DNA of 49,337 bases from JBIOJM01 sp044450785 (GCA_044450785.1 JBIOJM010000024.1:1-49337), one strand, 5' to 3'; shown: positions 36,201 through 45,507, counted from the stretch's first letter. Notes: generated by a model from the sequence alone, not told the origin. Made by a program: numbers and translations.

Positions 36201-39200
36201 GATCCAGCTTTCCAACGTCACCGGCACCGGCAATTCCCTCTCCGATATCTTTGCCAGCCCCAACGAGGTCTTCGGACCAGGGAACATCGACAGCACAGGT
36301 TTCGTGATCAGCCTGCCCGGTAATGCCTACACGAACGGACAGGCCGTGGTCTACCACGCCAACGGCGGGTCGGTCGGCGGCCTGACCGACGGCGACACGT
36401 ACTACGTGATCGTGGACCCGAGCTATGACCCGACCCAGATCAGCCTCGCATCGAGCTATGCGAACGCGACCGCAACGTACCCGGTCTTGATTCAGCTCTC
36501 CCCCGTGACGGGCGCCGACAACGTGCTCTCTGAAATCTTCCAGACGTTCGGTGCCTCGCAAGTGGACCCGACGGGTTTGTCGATCGATCTGCCTCAGAAC
36601 GTTTTCACCACGGGCCAGGCCGTCATCTACCACGCCAACGGCGGGTCGGCCGGCGGCCTGACCGACGGCGATACTTACTACGTGATCGTGGACCCCAATA
36701 ACACGGGCAGCTCGGCCTTGATCGGGCTTGCCTCCAGCTTCGCGAATGCGACCGCCTCGCCGCCGGTCCCGATCCAGCTCACGAGCGTCACGGGCACCGG
36801 CAACTACCTCTCCGAAGTCGACGTCGAGTCGGAGCGGGCGGCATGGAGCCAGAGCCAGTTGCAAAACTCGATGAGCCTCAGCATCCTCGAGCCGGTGTTG
36901 TTCCCGTCGACCGTCCAGACGATTCCCGACCCCAACGTCGAGGGCAAGAACGTCGCGATCGTCGTGTCGGGCAGCATCGGCACGGTTTCGGGCCAGGATA
37001 CGATCCCGTTGCCGCTCACGGGCGCGCTCCCCGAGCAAGAGGCCCTCGACCTCGCCGCGGCGCAGCCCGCGGACGTCACGTTCTACAATGCCGGCCCGAA
37101 CAACACCCTGGTCGCGGTAGCCCCGACCGATCCCTCGTTCAATCCGGTCGAGCTGACCATCAACCTTCAGAAGGGCATCAGCCTGGAAAACACCGGTGTC
37201 GTGGACGCGACCGCCGGCCAGAACATCGACCTCGATTCCGGCCAGGACGTGGCAAACCAGGGCGCGCCCTTGCCGATCACGCTCGACCTGGTGACCGCCT
37301 CGGGCGGCTCCTCGAGCGGGCACCCGGACGGCGTGGTGCGCATCCTCGGCCTCGCCGGCATCGTGAACGGCCAGCCGGCCGGGGGCGTCAACATCATCGG
37401 TGGCAACCTCTTCCTGGAAGGAGGCAACACCGGCGGGATCGGCACGAGCCTGCTCCCGATCGTCATCGACCTGGCCCCCACCGCACTGCTGGAAGAAGCG
37501 AACGCCGAGCTCAGCGTGTCGATCTCGGAAGTGAACGGCGACCTGAACCTCGTCACCGCATTCTCCGCCACCGGCGACGTCGACCTGACCGCCGCCGGCT
37601 CGATCTTGAATGGGAATACGGTGAACGATGTGAACGTGGACGCCGCGAGCGCCATCCTTTTCGCCTCCGACAACATCGGCACGGCCAGCAGCCCGATCAC
37701 GACCGCGGTCGGCAACTTGCAGGCTCAGTCCACCACCGGCAGCATCTGGCTGGTCAACAGTGGTGCCCTGACCGTCGGCGGCGTGCTCGCCAACACCACT
37801 CTGCCCGGAGTGCAAGCGGGTGGCACCGTCAACATCATCGCGATGAGCCCGATCACGATCACTCAGAGTATCAACTCGGTGGGGGACATCACCGTGACGT
37901 CGACTCACGACGCCACCCGGGGCGACATGGTCCTGGCGACCGGCGCGTCGATCGATTCGACGACCGGCTCGGTGTTCCTGCAAGCGGGCGACGACTTCAC
38001 CGAGGACGCCGGCACCAGCATCCAGGCCGCGGTGTCGATCACGATTACCGGCGAGTACGGCAACCTCACGGGCCCCGGCTCCCAGATCACTTTGGGCGGC
38101 TTGATCAGTGCCCCCAGTGTCGTGATCGATGCGAACGGCGCGAGCGCCAACGTCACCCTGAACAGTCCGACCGGGCTCTCCACCACGCCCGGAGAACCGG
38201 GCGAGCTGCTCACGGTCAACGGCGGCACCGGCGACACCACCTTCTCAGCACAGATCGACGGGAACTTCGCCGCCGACATGACCCTGCTGAACGTCGCGAC
38301 GATCACCGCGTTCACCATAGCCGGCGACTTGAGCGGCCAGGTCGAGGACTCCAGCACGATCAACACCATGTCGATCGGAGGCTCGCTGACTTCCACCGGG
38401 ACGATCACCGCCGGCAATATCAACGACCTGACCATCGACCAGATCCTCGCGGGGCAGGTCAAGGTGTCGGGGTACCTCAATTTCCTTACCGTGGGAATTG
38501 CCGTCACCGGCACCTACTCGGCCGGTCAACTCGGCAAAGTCGTGATCGACGGAGTCGTCATCAATCCGCGCCCGCTGACCCTCACCAGCATCGCGAGCGT
38601 CGCGAGCCCGCGCAACACGCCCGTCTCGTCCGTCGACGTCACTTTCAACGAGCCGGTCAACCTGGGCACCTTCACGGATTCCGCCCTCACGCTCAGCGAC
38701 AACGGCGGCCCCAACTTGATCACCGGCGCCGTGACGGTGACATCGGTCTCGGGCTCGACCTATCAGATCAACGGGCTTTCCGGCCTGACCGCCAGCAACG
38801 GCAACGACACCCTGACCGTGAGCGCCACCGGCATCCAGGACCCGTCCGGCAACGCGGGCACGAACACCCTGTCAACCTCGTGGCTGATGGACACGACCCC
38901 GCCGACCAGCCACGTGAACGCGCTGGCCAAGCGCGGCACCAGCCTGACCTTCGCGGTCTCGGTCACCGGCTCCGATCAAGGGAACCCGCCGTCCGGCGTC
39001 GCGTCGTACGACATCTACAGCTCCACGAATGGCGGCCCGTGGGCGCTCTGGACGAACGTGCCGCCGGTCAATCCGACGGCCATGTTCACCGGGCAGAGCA
39101 ATACGACGTATGCCTTCTACAGCATCGCCCACGACTTCGCGGGCAACACGGAGAGCAAGAAGCCGTTGATCGAGGCCAGCACCTATCTACCTGACCTCAC

Positions 39201-40137
39201 CCCGCCGGTTACTTCAGTCGATGGCACGACAGGGCCCAACCCCAGCTCGGTCAACTCCTCCAGCGGCACCTTCACACTCAACCTAACCGGCAGCGATCCC
39301 GGCGGCGGCCTGGTGACTTATTTCGAGGTGTTCGCCTCGGTCGATGGAGGCGCCTACCAGGAAGTCGGCCCCTATACCATCCCCGCCGGCGCTGCCGACA
39401 GCAAGGGGAACGACCACTCGACGATCATCGATCAGGGACTCACCGATGGCCAGTCGCATACCTACTCGTTCTACAGCATCGGATACGACTCCGCCGGTAA
39501 CGTCCAGGCTGCTCCCACGAGCCCGAACGTGACTTTCCCGAACGAGGTCTTCGCTGTGCCCGGCCAGCTCCAGGTCGTTGGCTTCACGGTCGAGCACGGG
39601 GGCCCTGGCCGGTCCTTCGTCCGTTACCTCGACCTCGCGTTCAATGAGAGCGACAGCCAGAGTGGCGGCAAGCTGACCTCGATCGTGAGCTCGATCAGCA
39701 CTTCGTCGCCCGATATCCAGATCTACAAGTATGACTTGAACGGCGATGCCTCGAGCAAGACCGCGGTCTCGCTCTCAAGCCCAACGATGCTCGACGTGCT
39801 CGACCACGCGATCGAGATCGACTTCGGCGCGAGCGGAATCGGCGGCAATCCCAACACCACGGCCGCCGACGGCTACTACGAGGTGGACATCCTGCAGCCG
39901 AACGGCCAGACGGCCATGCACCATTTCTACCGGCTTCTCGGCGACGTCAACGGCGACGGGATCGTCGACCAGAACGACCTGAACGAGATCGCCGCCAGCA
40001 TCGGCGAGACGTCGCCCTTGGGCTGGACGCCGCTCTCGGCCGACGTCACCGGTGCCGGCACCGTCACCGCGTTCGACTTGACCCTGGCGACTCGCTCGAA
40101 GGGCCGCAAGCTGGGAACAGGCCTCTCCCTGGGATGA
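33154..40137 (+). CDS. Giant adhesin-like protein, 3' part (after frameshift)
   Basis: It continues the previous gene in the +1 frame from 'PPDVDLNGNISAPPTVLTV'; no convincing independent start or ribosome-binding site is seen. It contains at least four copies of an ~90-residue module with 'LPGNxYxTGQAVVYHANGG' then 'GGLTDGDTYYVIVDP' (34477-34737 and 36001-36822), more filamentous-haemagglutinin-like beta repeats, a Big_5-like domain (about 38570-38890), FN3-like domains (about 38890-39540) and a C-terminal dockerin-like Ca2+ motif, 'GDVNGDGIVDQNDLNEIA', followed by a second 'ADVTGAGTVTAFDL' half. The end resembles surface-anchored planctomycete giants. Alone it would lack an export signal, supporting the idea that it belongs to the upstream frame. 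Confidence 0.85.
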   Translation, partial: PPDVDLNGNISAPPTVLTVTSQGNVIVNANIDVGTVTIHAAGSFVQSYVAGIDSIGGDPSTLWSNVTTLTEANAAAANPNPPLGSPLSINGNASGTPVAQAVATALATPGTGNIIVANDVFVSAEYLNVDGTIQSGEPDQQVTIDDTYQPLYNPDIPGKTFYESMTEAISGAAAAYQDYENGGLQNAQNFVLSYGLFTNDYKEFLLPEAMVDNIDVYYEAPTGQLVLGQTDVQGGLVQLYGDMLSTGTGNINVLDGYGAIHVLNNTSYPLVTSGLSTGQGTAGMLKITDTGQENDQRQPLVTVYYRQNGQVDTYSFYAFPDGSLASLVSAGQYSGPNAGARTASYQPAAARFVWEDGQSLSVTVTNIYETSSWLGVVNLPPSDLVSSITTPHSPVSLLPGEWIDNAANDPSFQDLTPGTRVDSADYEYSFQQISNYEPFGASDLQANGYELSLPGNSFKTGLPVIFHVDPNGSVGGLTDGTEYYVIVDTSNPALISLASSLANATAPIPVPIPLGSISGTQNLITYSTETETSEHNTTWYGVTTYSTTIIVTTPESNINTNSIRADRPINITFTGYGEGATGQVVTVSTEGDLLIDGPIQNAAGTTTLSAPDGSIQEENSGGSVGGQDITLTAGTGIGGTAPLLLDLTNSGNASNPVPGTLNATSANGSINIDDQSGSIKIGQVIASQTTGNVALTADLSILAANASSLVEGGAVDLTASFGSVGSLGQGGTADSPAGDALPIVVDVGTASVDNLKVTSEDDVFVRQSTGDLRVDKIDSITGNIRVEVKGGNLVDANNISVPDTQNLAELEGRWNSMLATQSTAQISVNDTINAYENQIDQEYQTYWIFRDEQPNSSVFDPTFQVTLPPGQLAAWTTYYTNQGTSQGLSGSALSTFVNNALTTLGNADTQEYRTFNAIFGKLGNSFNPNYMYFANQTPLAGSVTLNFGPADIDPTGTLIDLPGNGYVTGQALVYHANGGSAGGLTDGSTYYAIVDPADSNEISLAASYQDATNANPIQLSNVTGTGNSLSDIFASPNEVFGPGNIDSTGFVISLPGNAYTNGQAVVYHANGGSVGGLTDGDTYYVIVDPSYDPTQISLASSYANATATYPVLIQLSPVTGADNVLSEIFQTFGASQVDPTGLSIDLPQNVFTTGQAVIYHANGGSAGGLTDGDTYYVIVDPNNTGSSALIGLASSFANATASPPVPIQLTSVTGTGNYLSEVDVESERAAWSQSQLQNSMSLSILEPVLFPSTVQTIPDPNVEGKNVAIVVSGSIGTVSGQDTIPLPLTGALPEQEALDLAAAQPADVTFYNAGPNNTLVAVAPTDPSFNPVELTINLQKGISLENTGVVDATAGQNIDLDSGQDVANQGAPLPITLDLVTASGGSSSGHPDGVVRILGLAGIVNGQPAGGVNIIGGNLFLEGGNTGGIGTSLLPIVIDLAPTALLEEANAELSVSISEVNGDLNLVTAFSATGDVDLTAAGSILNGNTVNDVNVDAASAILFASDNIGTASSPITTAVGNLQAQSTTGSIWLVNSGALTVGGVLANTTLPGVQAGGTVNIIAMSPITITQSINSVGDITVTSTHDATRGDMVLATGASIDSTTGSVFLQAGDDFTEDAGTSIQAAVSITITGEYGNLTGPGSQITLGGLISAPSVVIDANGASANVTLNSPTGLSTTPGEPGELLTVNGGTGDTTFSAQIDGNFAADMTLLNVATITAFTIAGDLSGQVEDSSTINTMSIGGSLTSTGTITAGNINDLTIDQILAGQVKVSGYLNFLTVGIAVTGTYSAGQLGKVVIDGVVINPRPLTLTSIASVASPRNTPVSSVDVTFNEPVNLGTFTDSALTLSDNGGPNLITGAVTVTSVSGSTYQINGLSGLTASNGNDTLTVSATGIQDPSGNAGTNTLSTSWLMDTTPPTSHVNALAKRGTSLTFAVSVTGSDQGNPPSGVASYDIYSSTNGGPWALWTNVPPVNPTAMFTGQSNTTYAFYSIAHDFAGNTESKKPLIEASTYLPDLTPPVTSVDGTTGPNPSSVNSSSGTFTLNLTGSDPGGGLVTYFEVFASVDGGAYQEVGPYTIPAGAADSKGNDHSTIIDQGLTDGQSHTYSFYSIGYDSAGNVQAAPTSPNVTFPNEVFAVPGQLQVVGFTVEHGGPGRSFVRYLDLAFNESDSQSGGKLTSIVSSISTSSPDIQIYKYDLNGDASSKTAVSLSSPTMLDVLDHAIEIDFGASGIGGNPNTTAADGYYEVDILQPNGQTAMHHFYRLLGDVNGDGIVDQNDLNEIAASIGETSPLGWTPLSADVTGAGTVTAFDLTLATRSKGRKLGTGLSLG
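36001..36822 (+). repeat. Three tandem coding repeats of ~270 bp
   Basis: Copies begin near 36001, 36276 and 36552 and share 'HANGGSAGGLTDG' and '(Y)YVIVDP' segments; stretches of about 30 bases are nearly identical. A more diverged copy lies at 34477-34737 and partial ones at about 30920-31060. The high DNA identity suggests recent duplication and possible copy-number variation. Confidence 0.8.
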
Positions 40138-40171
40138 GACGGGATGGCGCGCGATCACCATCGGTAAAAAG

Positions 40172-42640
40172 GTGTTGCCTCGGCCCGCTAGCGCGATCCT
40201 GATTATTGGACTTATCCCCTTTTCCCTGCGCATCGACGCCGTCCAGCGAGAAAAGGACCTACGCCGCCATCTGTACGCGGCCGATATGAACCTGGCGCAC
40301 CAGGCCTGGGAGCTGGGCAACGTCGCCTACGCCCTGGAAATCCTCGAGCGGCAGCGCCCCGCCCCGGGTGAGGTTGACTTACGCGGCTTCGAGTGGGGCT
40401 ACCTCTGGCGGCTCTGCGGAGGCGCGCGGTCGCCTGGCACGGCGCTGCATGCTCGGCCCGTCCGTCAAGTGGCATTCTCCCCTGACGGCACCCGTCTTGC
40501 CTCCGGGGCCGACGACGGCACGATCGTCCTCTCCAGCGTCGATCGGTCCGGCCCGCGCCTCATGCTCCCCGGTCACCGCGACCCGGTGAGCGCCCTGGCG
40601 TTTTCCGCCGACGGCAAGTTCCTGGCCTCGGCGTCCACTGGCGAGGAGCACGCCGTCGCGCTCTGGGACCTGGTTGCGAGGCGGGAACGATGGCGGCAGT
40701 CCAGTCCCACCCACACAGTGGACGATGTGGCCTTCGCGGCCGACGGCAAGACCTTGGTCACCCTGGACGAGCGATTTGCGACGCTCTGGGACACGAACAC
40801 CGGCCAGGTCCGGAGCCGGCTCCCGCTGCCCGAGGGCTCAACCGCGGCCATGGCACTCGCCCCTGACGGGCGAACCCTGGCCACCGGTGGGTCCGACAAG
40901 GAGCCGTCGCTCTGGGACCTATCCACCGGGAAAGTCATCAAGCGTTTCACGGGGCTGCGCGGCGCGTCGGCGGCGCTGGCATTCAGTCCCGATGGCCGAA
41001 CCTTGGCCGGTGGGGGCACCGGCTGGGTGGTGATCCTCTGGGACGTGGCCACCGGGAACCAGCGAATCGTGCTCGGAGGCAACGCGGGTGGCACAGACTC
41101 GATTTCTTTTTCAGCCGATGGCCGGAAGCTGGGGGTCAACCAGTACGCTCGCTGCTTCACGATCTGGGACCTGGCCGCTGGAAGGGTGATCTCGCAGGGC
41201 GTCGCCGAGGGCGTGCGGACGGCCGCCCTGGGGCCCGACGGCCGGACGATCGCTCTGGGCTGCGACGACGGGACCGTCCCGATCTGGTCGACAGCCGCTC
41301 GGTCCCCGTCGGTCGTGCTGGACATGCCCGCCGGGCAGGGCATGTCCGTGGCTTTCAGCCCCGACTCGACGACCCTTGCGACCGGCACCATCGACGGCAC
41401 CATCACGCTCTGGGACGTATCGCGAGCCCGAGCCCGCGGCGTGGTTGCCAGGCTCGGGACCTCGATCACGAGCCTGGCCTGCTCGTCCGATGGGAAGAAT
41501 CTCGCGGCCGCTTGCTCGGACCGGACGGTACGGGTCTGGGACCTGACGACCGGCCGCGAACGCGCCGTCTTCCGAGGCCATGAACGGGAGGTCCAGGCGG
41601 TGGCGTTCTCGCCCGTCGGTGAATGGCTCGCCTCGGGAGACCACAACGGCACGATCTGGATCCGAGATCTCGTGACCGACCGGCAGGAGGTCCTCCGGCG
41701 CGGGAATGGGGGGAAGGTCTTGTCGCTGGCGTTTTTCACCGATGGAAAACGGCTGGCGTGCGGAGGCGGAGATGGGTCGCTCCAGATCTGGGACGTGGTC
41801 GCGAAGCGTTTGGAGCGGACCCTGGAACGCCCGATCGGGCCCCAGGTCTTGGCATTGGCGGTTGCGCCGGACGGCGACGTCCTGGCGTCAGGCCACGGCG
41901 GTGGTGCCTTGAAGATATGGGACGCGGCCACCGGCCGCGAGCGTACCGCCCTCAAGGGTCACCGGTTCTCCCCGCGATCCCTGGCCTTCTTTCCTGACGG
42001 CAAGACGCTCGCATCGGGGAGCGTCGACGGAACCGTGCGCATCTGGGACCTGGCCATCGGCCAGACACGCGCAACGATCAAGGTCCCCGGCGACATGGTC
42101 AAGTCGATCGCCGTCAGTCCTGACGGCCAGGTCCTTGCCACCGTCGCCCAGGATGGCTCGGTGCGGCTCTGGTCCGGGGGGACACAGGAGTGGCCCGAAC
42201 CGCCGGACACCGGGCCCGAGAGCGACGCCGTCGGCCCCGGGGACGCCCAAGTGCTGGAGTTGTCAAACAACCTCGCCTGGGCGCTGGCGACGTGTCCCGA
42301 CCTGAGCCTGCGCAACCCGGCTCGCGCCATCGCCTTGGCCCAGGCCGCGACCCGCCGCGCGCCTCAGAACGGGTCGTACTGGAACAGCTTGGGGATCGCG
42401 CGTTGCCGGGCCGGCGACTGGGACGCCGCCCAGGCCGCCCTCGAGCGATCGGTCGAGCTCCGCGCCGGCGGTGATAGTTTCGATTGGTTCTTCCTCGCCA
42501 TGACCTGCTGGAAGCGAGGACAGCATGAGAAGGCTCGAACCTGGTTCGATCAGGCCGTGCGCTGGATGGAGAAGAACCAGCCACGGAACCCGGAGCTGAA
42601 ACGCTTTCGCGCCGAGGCCGCCGCACTGATCGCGGAATAG
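40172..42640 (+). CDS. WD40 double-propeller protein with TPR tail
   Basis: An 822-residue product. After a short hydrophobic start (coded partly by a dispersed repeat) comes 'HLYAADMNLAHQAWELGNV...RGFEWGYLWRLC', the linker normally found after the kinase and membrane span of planctomycete kinase-WD40 proteins. Fourteen WD-like blades follow (ends such as ALWDL, TLWDT, ILWDV, RVWDL, QIWDV, RLWSG), enough for two seven-bladed propellers. The last ~130 residues are TPR-like helices ('GSYWNSLGIARCRAGDWDAA'). No kinase domain is present. The GTG start lies only 35 bases after the giant gene and beside half of the palindrome found at 17237, so the gene looks 5'-truncated. It may act as a scaffold if expressed. 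Confidence 0.83.
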   Translation: MLPRPASAILIIGLIPFSLRIDAVQREKDLRRHLYAADMNLAHQAWELGNVAYALEILERQRPAPGEVDLRGFEWGYLWRLCGGARSPGTALHARPVRQVAFSPDGTRLASGADDGTIVLSSVDRSGPRLMLPGHRDPVSALAFSADGKFLASASTGEEHAVALWDLVARRERWRQSSPTHTVDDVAFAADGKTLVTLDERFATLWDTNTGQVRSRLPLPEGSTAAMALAPDGRTLATGGSDKEPSLWDLSTGKVIKRFTGLRGASAALAFSPDGRTLAGGGTGWVVILWDVATGNQRIVLGGNAGGTDSISFSADGRKLGVNQYARCFTIWDLAAGRVISQGVAEGVRTAALGPDGRTIALGCDDGTVPIWSTAARSPSVVLDMPAGQGMSVAFSPDSTTLATGTIDGTITLWDVSRARARGVVARLGTSITSLACSSDGKNLAAACSDRTVRVWDLTTGRERAVFRGHEREVQAVAFSPVGEWLASGDHNGTIWIRDLVTDRQEVLRRGNGGKVLSLAFFTDGKRLACGGGDGSLQIWDVVAKRLERTLERPIGPQVLALAVAPDGDVLASGHGGGALKIWDAATGRERTALKGHRFSPRSLAFFPDGKTLASGSVDGTVRIWDLAIGQTRATIKVPGDMVKSIAVSPDGQVLATVAQDGSVRLWSGGTQEWPEPPDTGPESDAVGPGDAQVLELSNNLAWALATCPDLSLRNPARAIALAQAATRRAPQNGSYWNSLGIARCRAGDWDAAQAALERSVELRAGGDSFDWFFLAMTCWKRGQHEKARTWFDQAVRWMEKNQPRNPELKRFRAEAAALIAE
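40205..40223. repeat. Half of the proB-end palindrome
   Basis: Nineteen bases, ATTGGACTTATCCCCTTTT, are identical to the right arm at 17264-17282. The copy lies inside the 5' end of the WD40 frame at the point where normal family sequence begins, marking a likely rearrangement junction. Confidence 0.7.
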
Positions 42641-42672
42641 TGGTCAGTGGTCAGAGGGACCAATCGCTGCAT

Positions 42673-44130
42673 TCACGGCATCGGGATGTCGGTGAATTCG
42701 AAGGGGACGTTCACACTGGAGCGCGTCAGGGTGTAGTAGCGCAGCTCCTTGAGCTCGGTTGCCGGGTTGGTCAACGTGAGCGTGACGCGGGAGGTTTCGG
42801 CGTCGGCGCCCGACTGGAACCAGGGAATCATCTGGCCTCGCGTATCGGTCACTTCGATCTGAAGCTGGGAGGGATCAGGCCGCTGCATGAGGTTGTTGAA
42901 GCCGTCCGCGTCGTCGGGAGACGACAATGCGTCGCGGTCGCTGGGTCTGAGCGAGAGCTCGACGAGTGTATTGCGCGTGTTGAGCATGGGTCGGATTTCG
43001 TGGACGGTCAATTGAAGATCGGGGTTTTCAAAAGTCTTGCCGGCGGAGTTCGTGAGGGGAACGATCAAGGGGTCGGGTCGGCGCGACGAGACCGTGAGCG
43101 GGATGATCCCGCGCAGCTTCTTGATCGATTCGCCGGGCACGGCCGGCCGGTGCAGCGGCGCGGGGATCTGGACGACGGGTCCGCTCATGATCCCAAAATA
43201 CGCCGCGGTGCGGCTAACTTGTCCGCTCTTGCCCGCCGGGATGAGCGAGTTGCCACGCTCGTCGACGGCCTCGATGAGCTGGAGCGAGCCGTGCTGGTAG
43301 GTCAGCGTGAGCCGTGGCTCGGCGGCCACGACGAGCTGGGCCGTGAACTGGACATTCGTACGGGGATTGAGCCGAGGAGCCAGGGCGGGGTCGCGGGGAG
43401 CGGGCTCGTTCGTAACGGGACGAAGTCGAGGGGGCGAGCCGGCGTCGCGGGGACCAGGCTCCAGGGCGGCGGGGCGAGGACGTGGCGGGGTCAGGTTGCC
43501 GATGGCACCGCTTTGGGGGGCATAGATCAGGTTGCGGTGATAATCAACGCCGAGCAGGCTGACGCGGAAGGGCCCGTGGTCCGAGATGGGCGTGAGGGCA
43601 CGTTGCGAACCGTCGGTCAAGGTGAAGATCGGGTCGCGCTCGCCGCCGAAGCCGTGCATGCTCGAATTGTACTGGAGCCCGGCGGCATCGCAGAGCTGGT
43701 CGACGGCCTTCCAGAAATCGACCGGCTGCGACCCGTGAAGCGTCACGCGCTGGAGTCTCCACTTGGTCAGGTTCGGCGGATACAAGGCCATCTTGAAGCC
43801 GGCTTGCAGGCTGAGCGCCTTGGTCACGTCGAAGAGCGGCGTATCGTCGAAATCGAGCCGGATGCGCGTCGGCAGGGTCAACAAGGCGCCTTCGATCTTT
43901 TGAGTGACGCTCCAGGCCCGGTTCCTGACTTCCAGGTCGCGGGAGTCGCGCGCGGTTCGGAGGGCGGGCAGGGCGGGGCGGCCGATCCGCTCGAGCGCCG
44001 CGGCCGCCGCCTGACGGTCCGCATAACGGGCCGCTCCTAATTGGACAACCAGCGCGGCCGGGTCTCGATCCGGGCCCGCTTGTTGCACCTGCCCCAACGA
44101 GACCAACAGCATGAGATTCGCACCAAGCAT
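42673..44130 (-). CDS. Secreted hypothetical protein with HEAT-like start
   Basis: The ATG at 44130, preceded by GGGAGGGTC, gives 485 residues with a short hydrophobic leader (MLGANLMLLVSLG). An upstream in-frame ATG at 44193 would bury this leader and is less likely. Residues ~25-80 look like a HEAT-type repeat ('ALVVQLGAARYADRQAAAAALERIG'). Residues ~90-170 resemble the STN/secretin-like short domain pattern ('IRLDFDDTPLFDVTKALSLQAG'), used in other proteins to bind partners. The rest is beta-rich with a Pro/Arg linker. The family recurs in planctomycetes without a known role to me. It is divergent from the 44569 gene. Periplasmic location is inferred. Confidence 0.8.
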   Translation of the reverse strand: MLGANLMLLVSLGQVQQAGPDRDPAALVVQLGAARYADRQAAAAALERIGRPALPALRTARDSRDLEVRNRAWSVTQKIEGALLTLPTRIRLDFDDTPLFDVTKALSLQAGFKMALYPPNLTKWRLQRVTLHGSQPVDFWKAVDQLCDAAGLQYNSSMHGFGGERDPIFTLTDGSQRALTPISDHGPFRVSLLGVDYHRNLIYAPQSGAIGNLTPPRPRPAALEPGPRDAGSPPRLRPVTNEPAPRDPALAPRLNPRTNVQFTAQLVVAAEPRLTLTYQHGSLQLIEAVDERGNSLIPAGKSGQVSRTAAYFGIMSGPVVQIPAPLHRPAVPGESIKKLRGIIPLTVSSRRPDPLIVPLTNSAGKTFENPDLQLTVHEIRPMLNTRNTLVELSLRPSDRDALSSPDDADGFNNLMQRPDPSQLQIEVTDTRGQMIPWFQSGADAETSRVTLTLTNPATELKELRYYTLTRSSVNVPFEFTDIPMP

Positions 44131-44568
44131 CTCGGACCCTCCCGGCTTCACCAACCCACACATTCGCCATGACCGGCAGCGGATCACGGCCACGGCCGAT
44201 CACCGTATCGCACCCCATCATAGCTGATTCCGCTCGCGTTTCCACTTTCTCGATGCAAGTTGCTCGCGAGAAACATCATGTTGGTCCTCAACCGAATCCA
44301 GGCGCCACCCGCGCATCCATCATCTTCCTTCGCACCGGACGGCGGATCCAGTGTTTCGGTGGTGACCATTCGAAGTACCTGATGGCGTTGGACGATCTGA
44401 TTGATACAATAAATAGAGTGGCCGGATTCCGGGTGCCGATTCCCGCGTGCGGAGACGGAGCGTTCGAGTGCCTGGCCCGATCGCGAATTCACGGCGTTCA
44501 CTGGCGCGTGGCCAAGAGCTACGGCCCTGACGGGGAGTTGTTGAAACCATCTTGCAGGAGACCGAAGC
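44131..44568. other. Divergent intergenic region
   Basis: About 440 bases between the minus-strand secreted protein and the plus-strand 44569 gene. A TACAAT-like box occurs at 44405-44410, but without a well-placed -35. No RNA or protein gene was recognised. Confidence 0.5.
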
Positions 44569-45369
44569 ATGATTTCGACTCGCGGCAACTGGCTCCGATC
44601 TCTGCTCGCAGGACTGAGCATCATGGCGGCGCAGGCCGGTGCGCCCTTCGCCTCGGCTCAGGGGTTCGGTCCCGACCCGTTCCAGCCGTATAACTCCCAA
44701 TTCGAGGCTTATACCCGGCCAATTGGCCCAGCAGGTCCCGGGGCGGGACAGGGCGGGATGAACGCGCGTTCCGGCGGGAGACGTGACAATGAGTTCCAAA
44801 CTTATCTCAACGAGCTGGCGGGGACAGCGCGCGCTGGGGCCGAGAAGTATGGCATCGGCATGCCGTACTATCGGTCGACCGTGGACTCCCGTTTCGACAC
44901 GGACGGGAAGCGCGAGTACCGCCCGAATCGCAAGGCGGACAGCACGTACGAGCAAACGCAGGAACTGATCACCCAGAAGTATTTCGCGTATTTCGCCGAG
45001 CGGGACCCCGCGAGGCGTGCCGCACTGATCAGGGACTATAACCAGACGCGCCGTCGGGTCTCCCACGCGCTGTCCTCCAGACGGGAGAATCCGACGAGTA
45101 TCCTCGACGCGGCGACTGAGCCCGTCACCGATCGGCGAATGAGGCGAACCACTCCGGGGCGCGCCGATGATCTGAGCGGGCGCGCGGATTCGACGCCCCG
45201 ACCATCGCATTCGGCTCCGGTGCGTCCACGCTCGTCCGACGCGGTGGGAAGCCGATCGGGCTCGATTCCACCGCCGCCACCGCTCCCACCCAGTGCGGCC
45301 GCTCGATCCAGCCGAACCCGCCGTACGCCGGCCGAAGTCCTCAACCGCGCCCAGGACAGCAACCCGTAG
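44569..45369 (+). CDS. Secreted hypothetical protein, low-complexity tail
   Basis: A 266-residue product with a signal peptide: MISTRGNWLRSLLAGLSI then cleavage near 'ASAQGFG'. The central part (residues ~75-165) is polar and helical, with 'QELITQKYFAYFAERDPARRAALIRDYNQTRR'-type sequence. The C-terminal third is disordered, rich in Arg, Ser and Pro ('IPPPPPLPPS'). GCAGGAGACCG before the ATG is a good ribosome-binding site. Similar secreted proteins occur in related planctomycetes (family knowledge), function unknown. It precedes the nuo promoter but is separated from nuoA by about 200 bases and is probably not in that operon. Confidence 0.78.
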   Translation: MISTRGNWLRSLLAGLSIMAAQAGAPFASAQGFGPDPFQPYNSQFEAYTRPIGPAGPGAGQGGMNARSGGRRDNEFQTYLNELAGTARAGAEKYGIGMPYYRSTVDSRFDTDGKREYRPNRKADSTYEQTQELITQKYFAYFAERDPARRAALIRDYNQTRRRVSHALSSRRENPTSILDAATEPVTDRRMRRTTPGRADDLSGRADSTPRPSHSAPVRPRSSDAVGSRSGSIPPPPPLPPSAAARSSRTRRTPAEVLNRAQDSNP

Positions 45370-45479
45370 AACGAGCTCGTGCCGGCCAGCGGTGCCAGGT
45401 CAGCCGCCCCATGACCGGCCCGGCGAGGTCCAGTCCCACCTCAGACAAGTGTGCGGGTGCGCGGGAAATCGCTCGCTCG

Positions 45480-45507
45480 TTGACGCTGGATTCTCAAACC
45501 TTACAAT
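45480..45507 (+). promoter_or_regulatory. sigma70-type promoter of the nuo operon
   Basis: TTGACG (45480-45485) and TACAAT (45502-45507) are separated by 16 bases. The predicted start point is near 45514, about 55 bases before the nuoA ATG. It is the only good promoter seen in the 200-base gap and reads into nuoA-E. Confidence 0.72.

Noticed and set aside
36001..36822. Tandem repeats considered as a CRISPR-like array
   Set aside because: The unit is ~270 bp, in frame and protein-coding, without short spacers; no cas genes in the window.
35011..37983. 990-codon minus-strand open frame
   Set aside because: Lies wholly inside the giant adhesin coding sequence; composition is the mirror of that repeat-rich gene, with no family motif.
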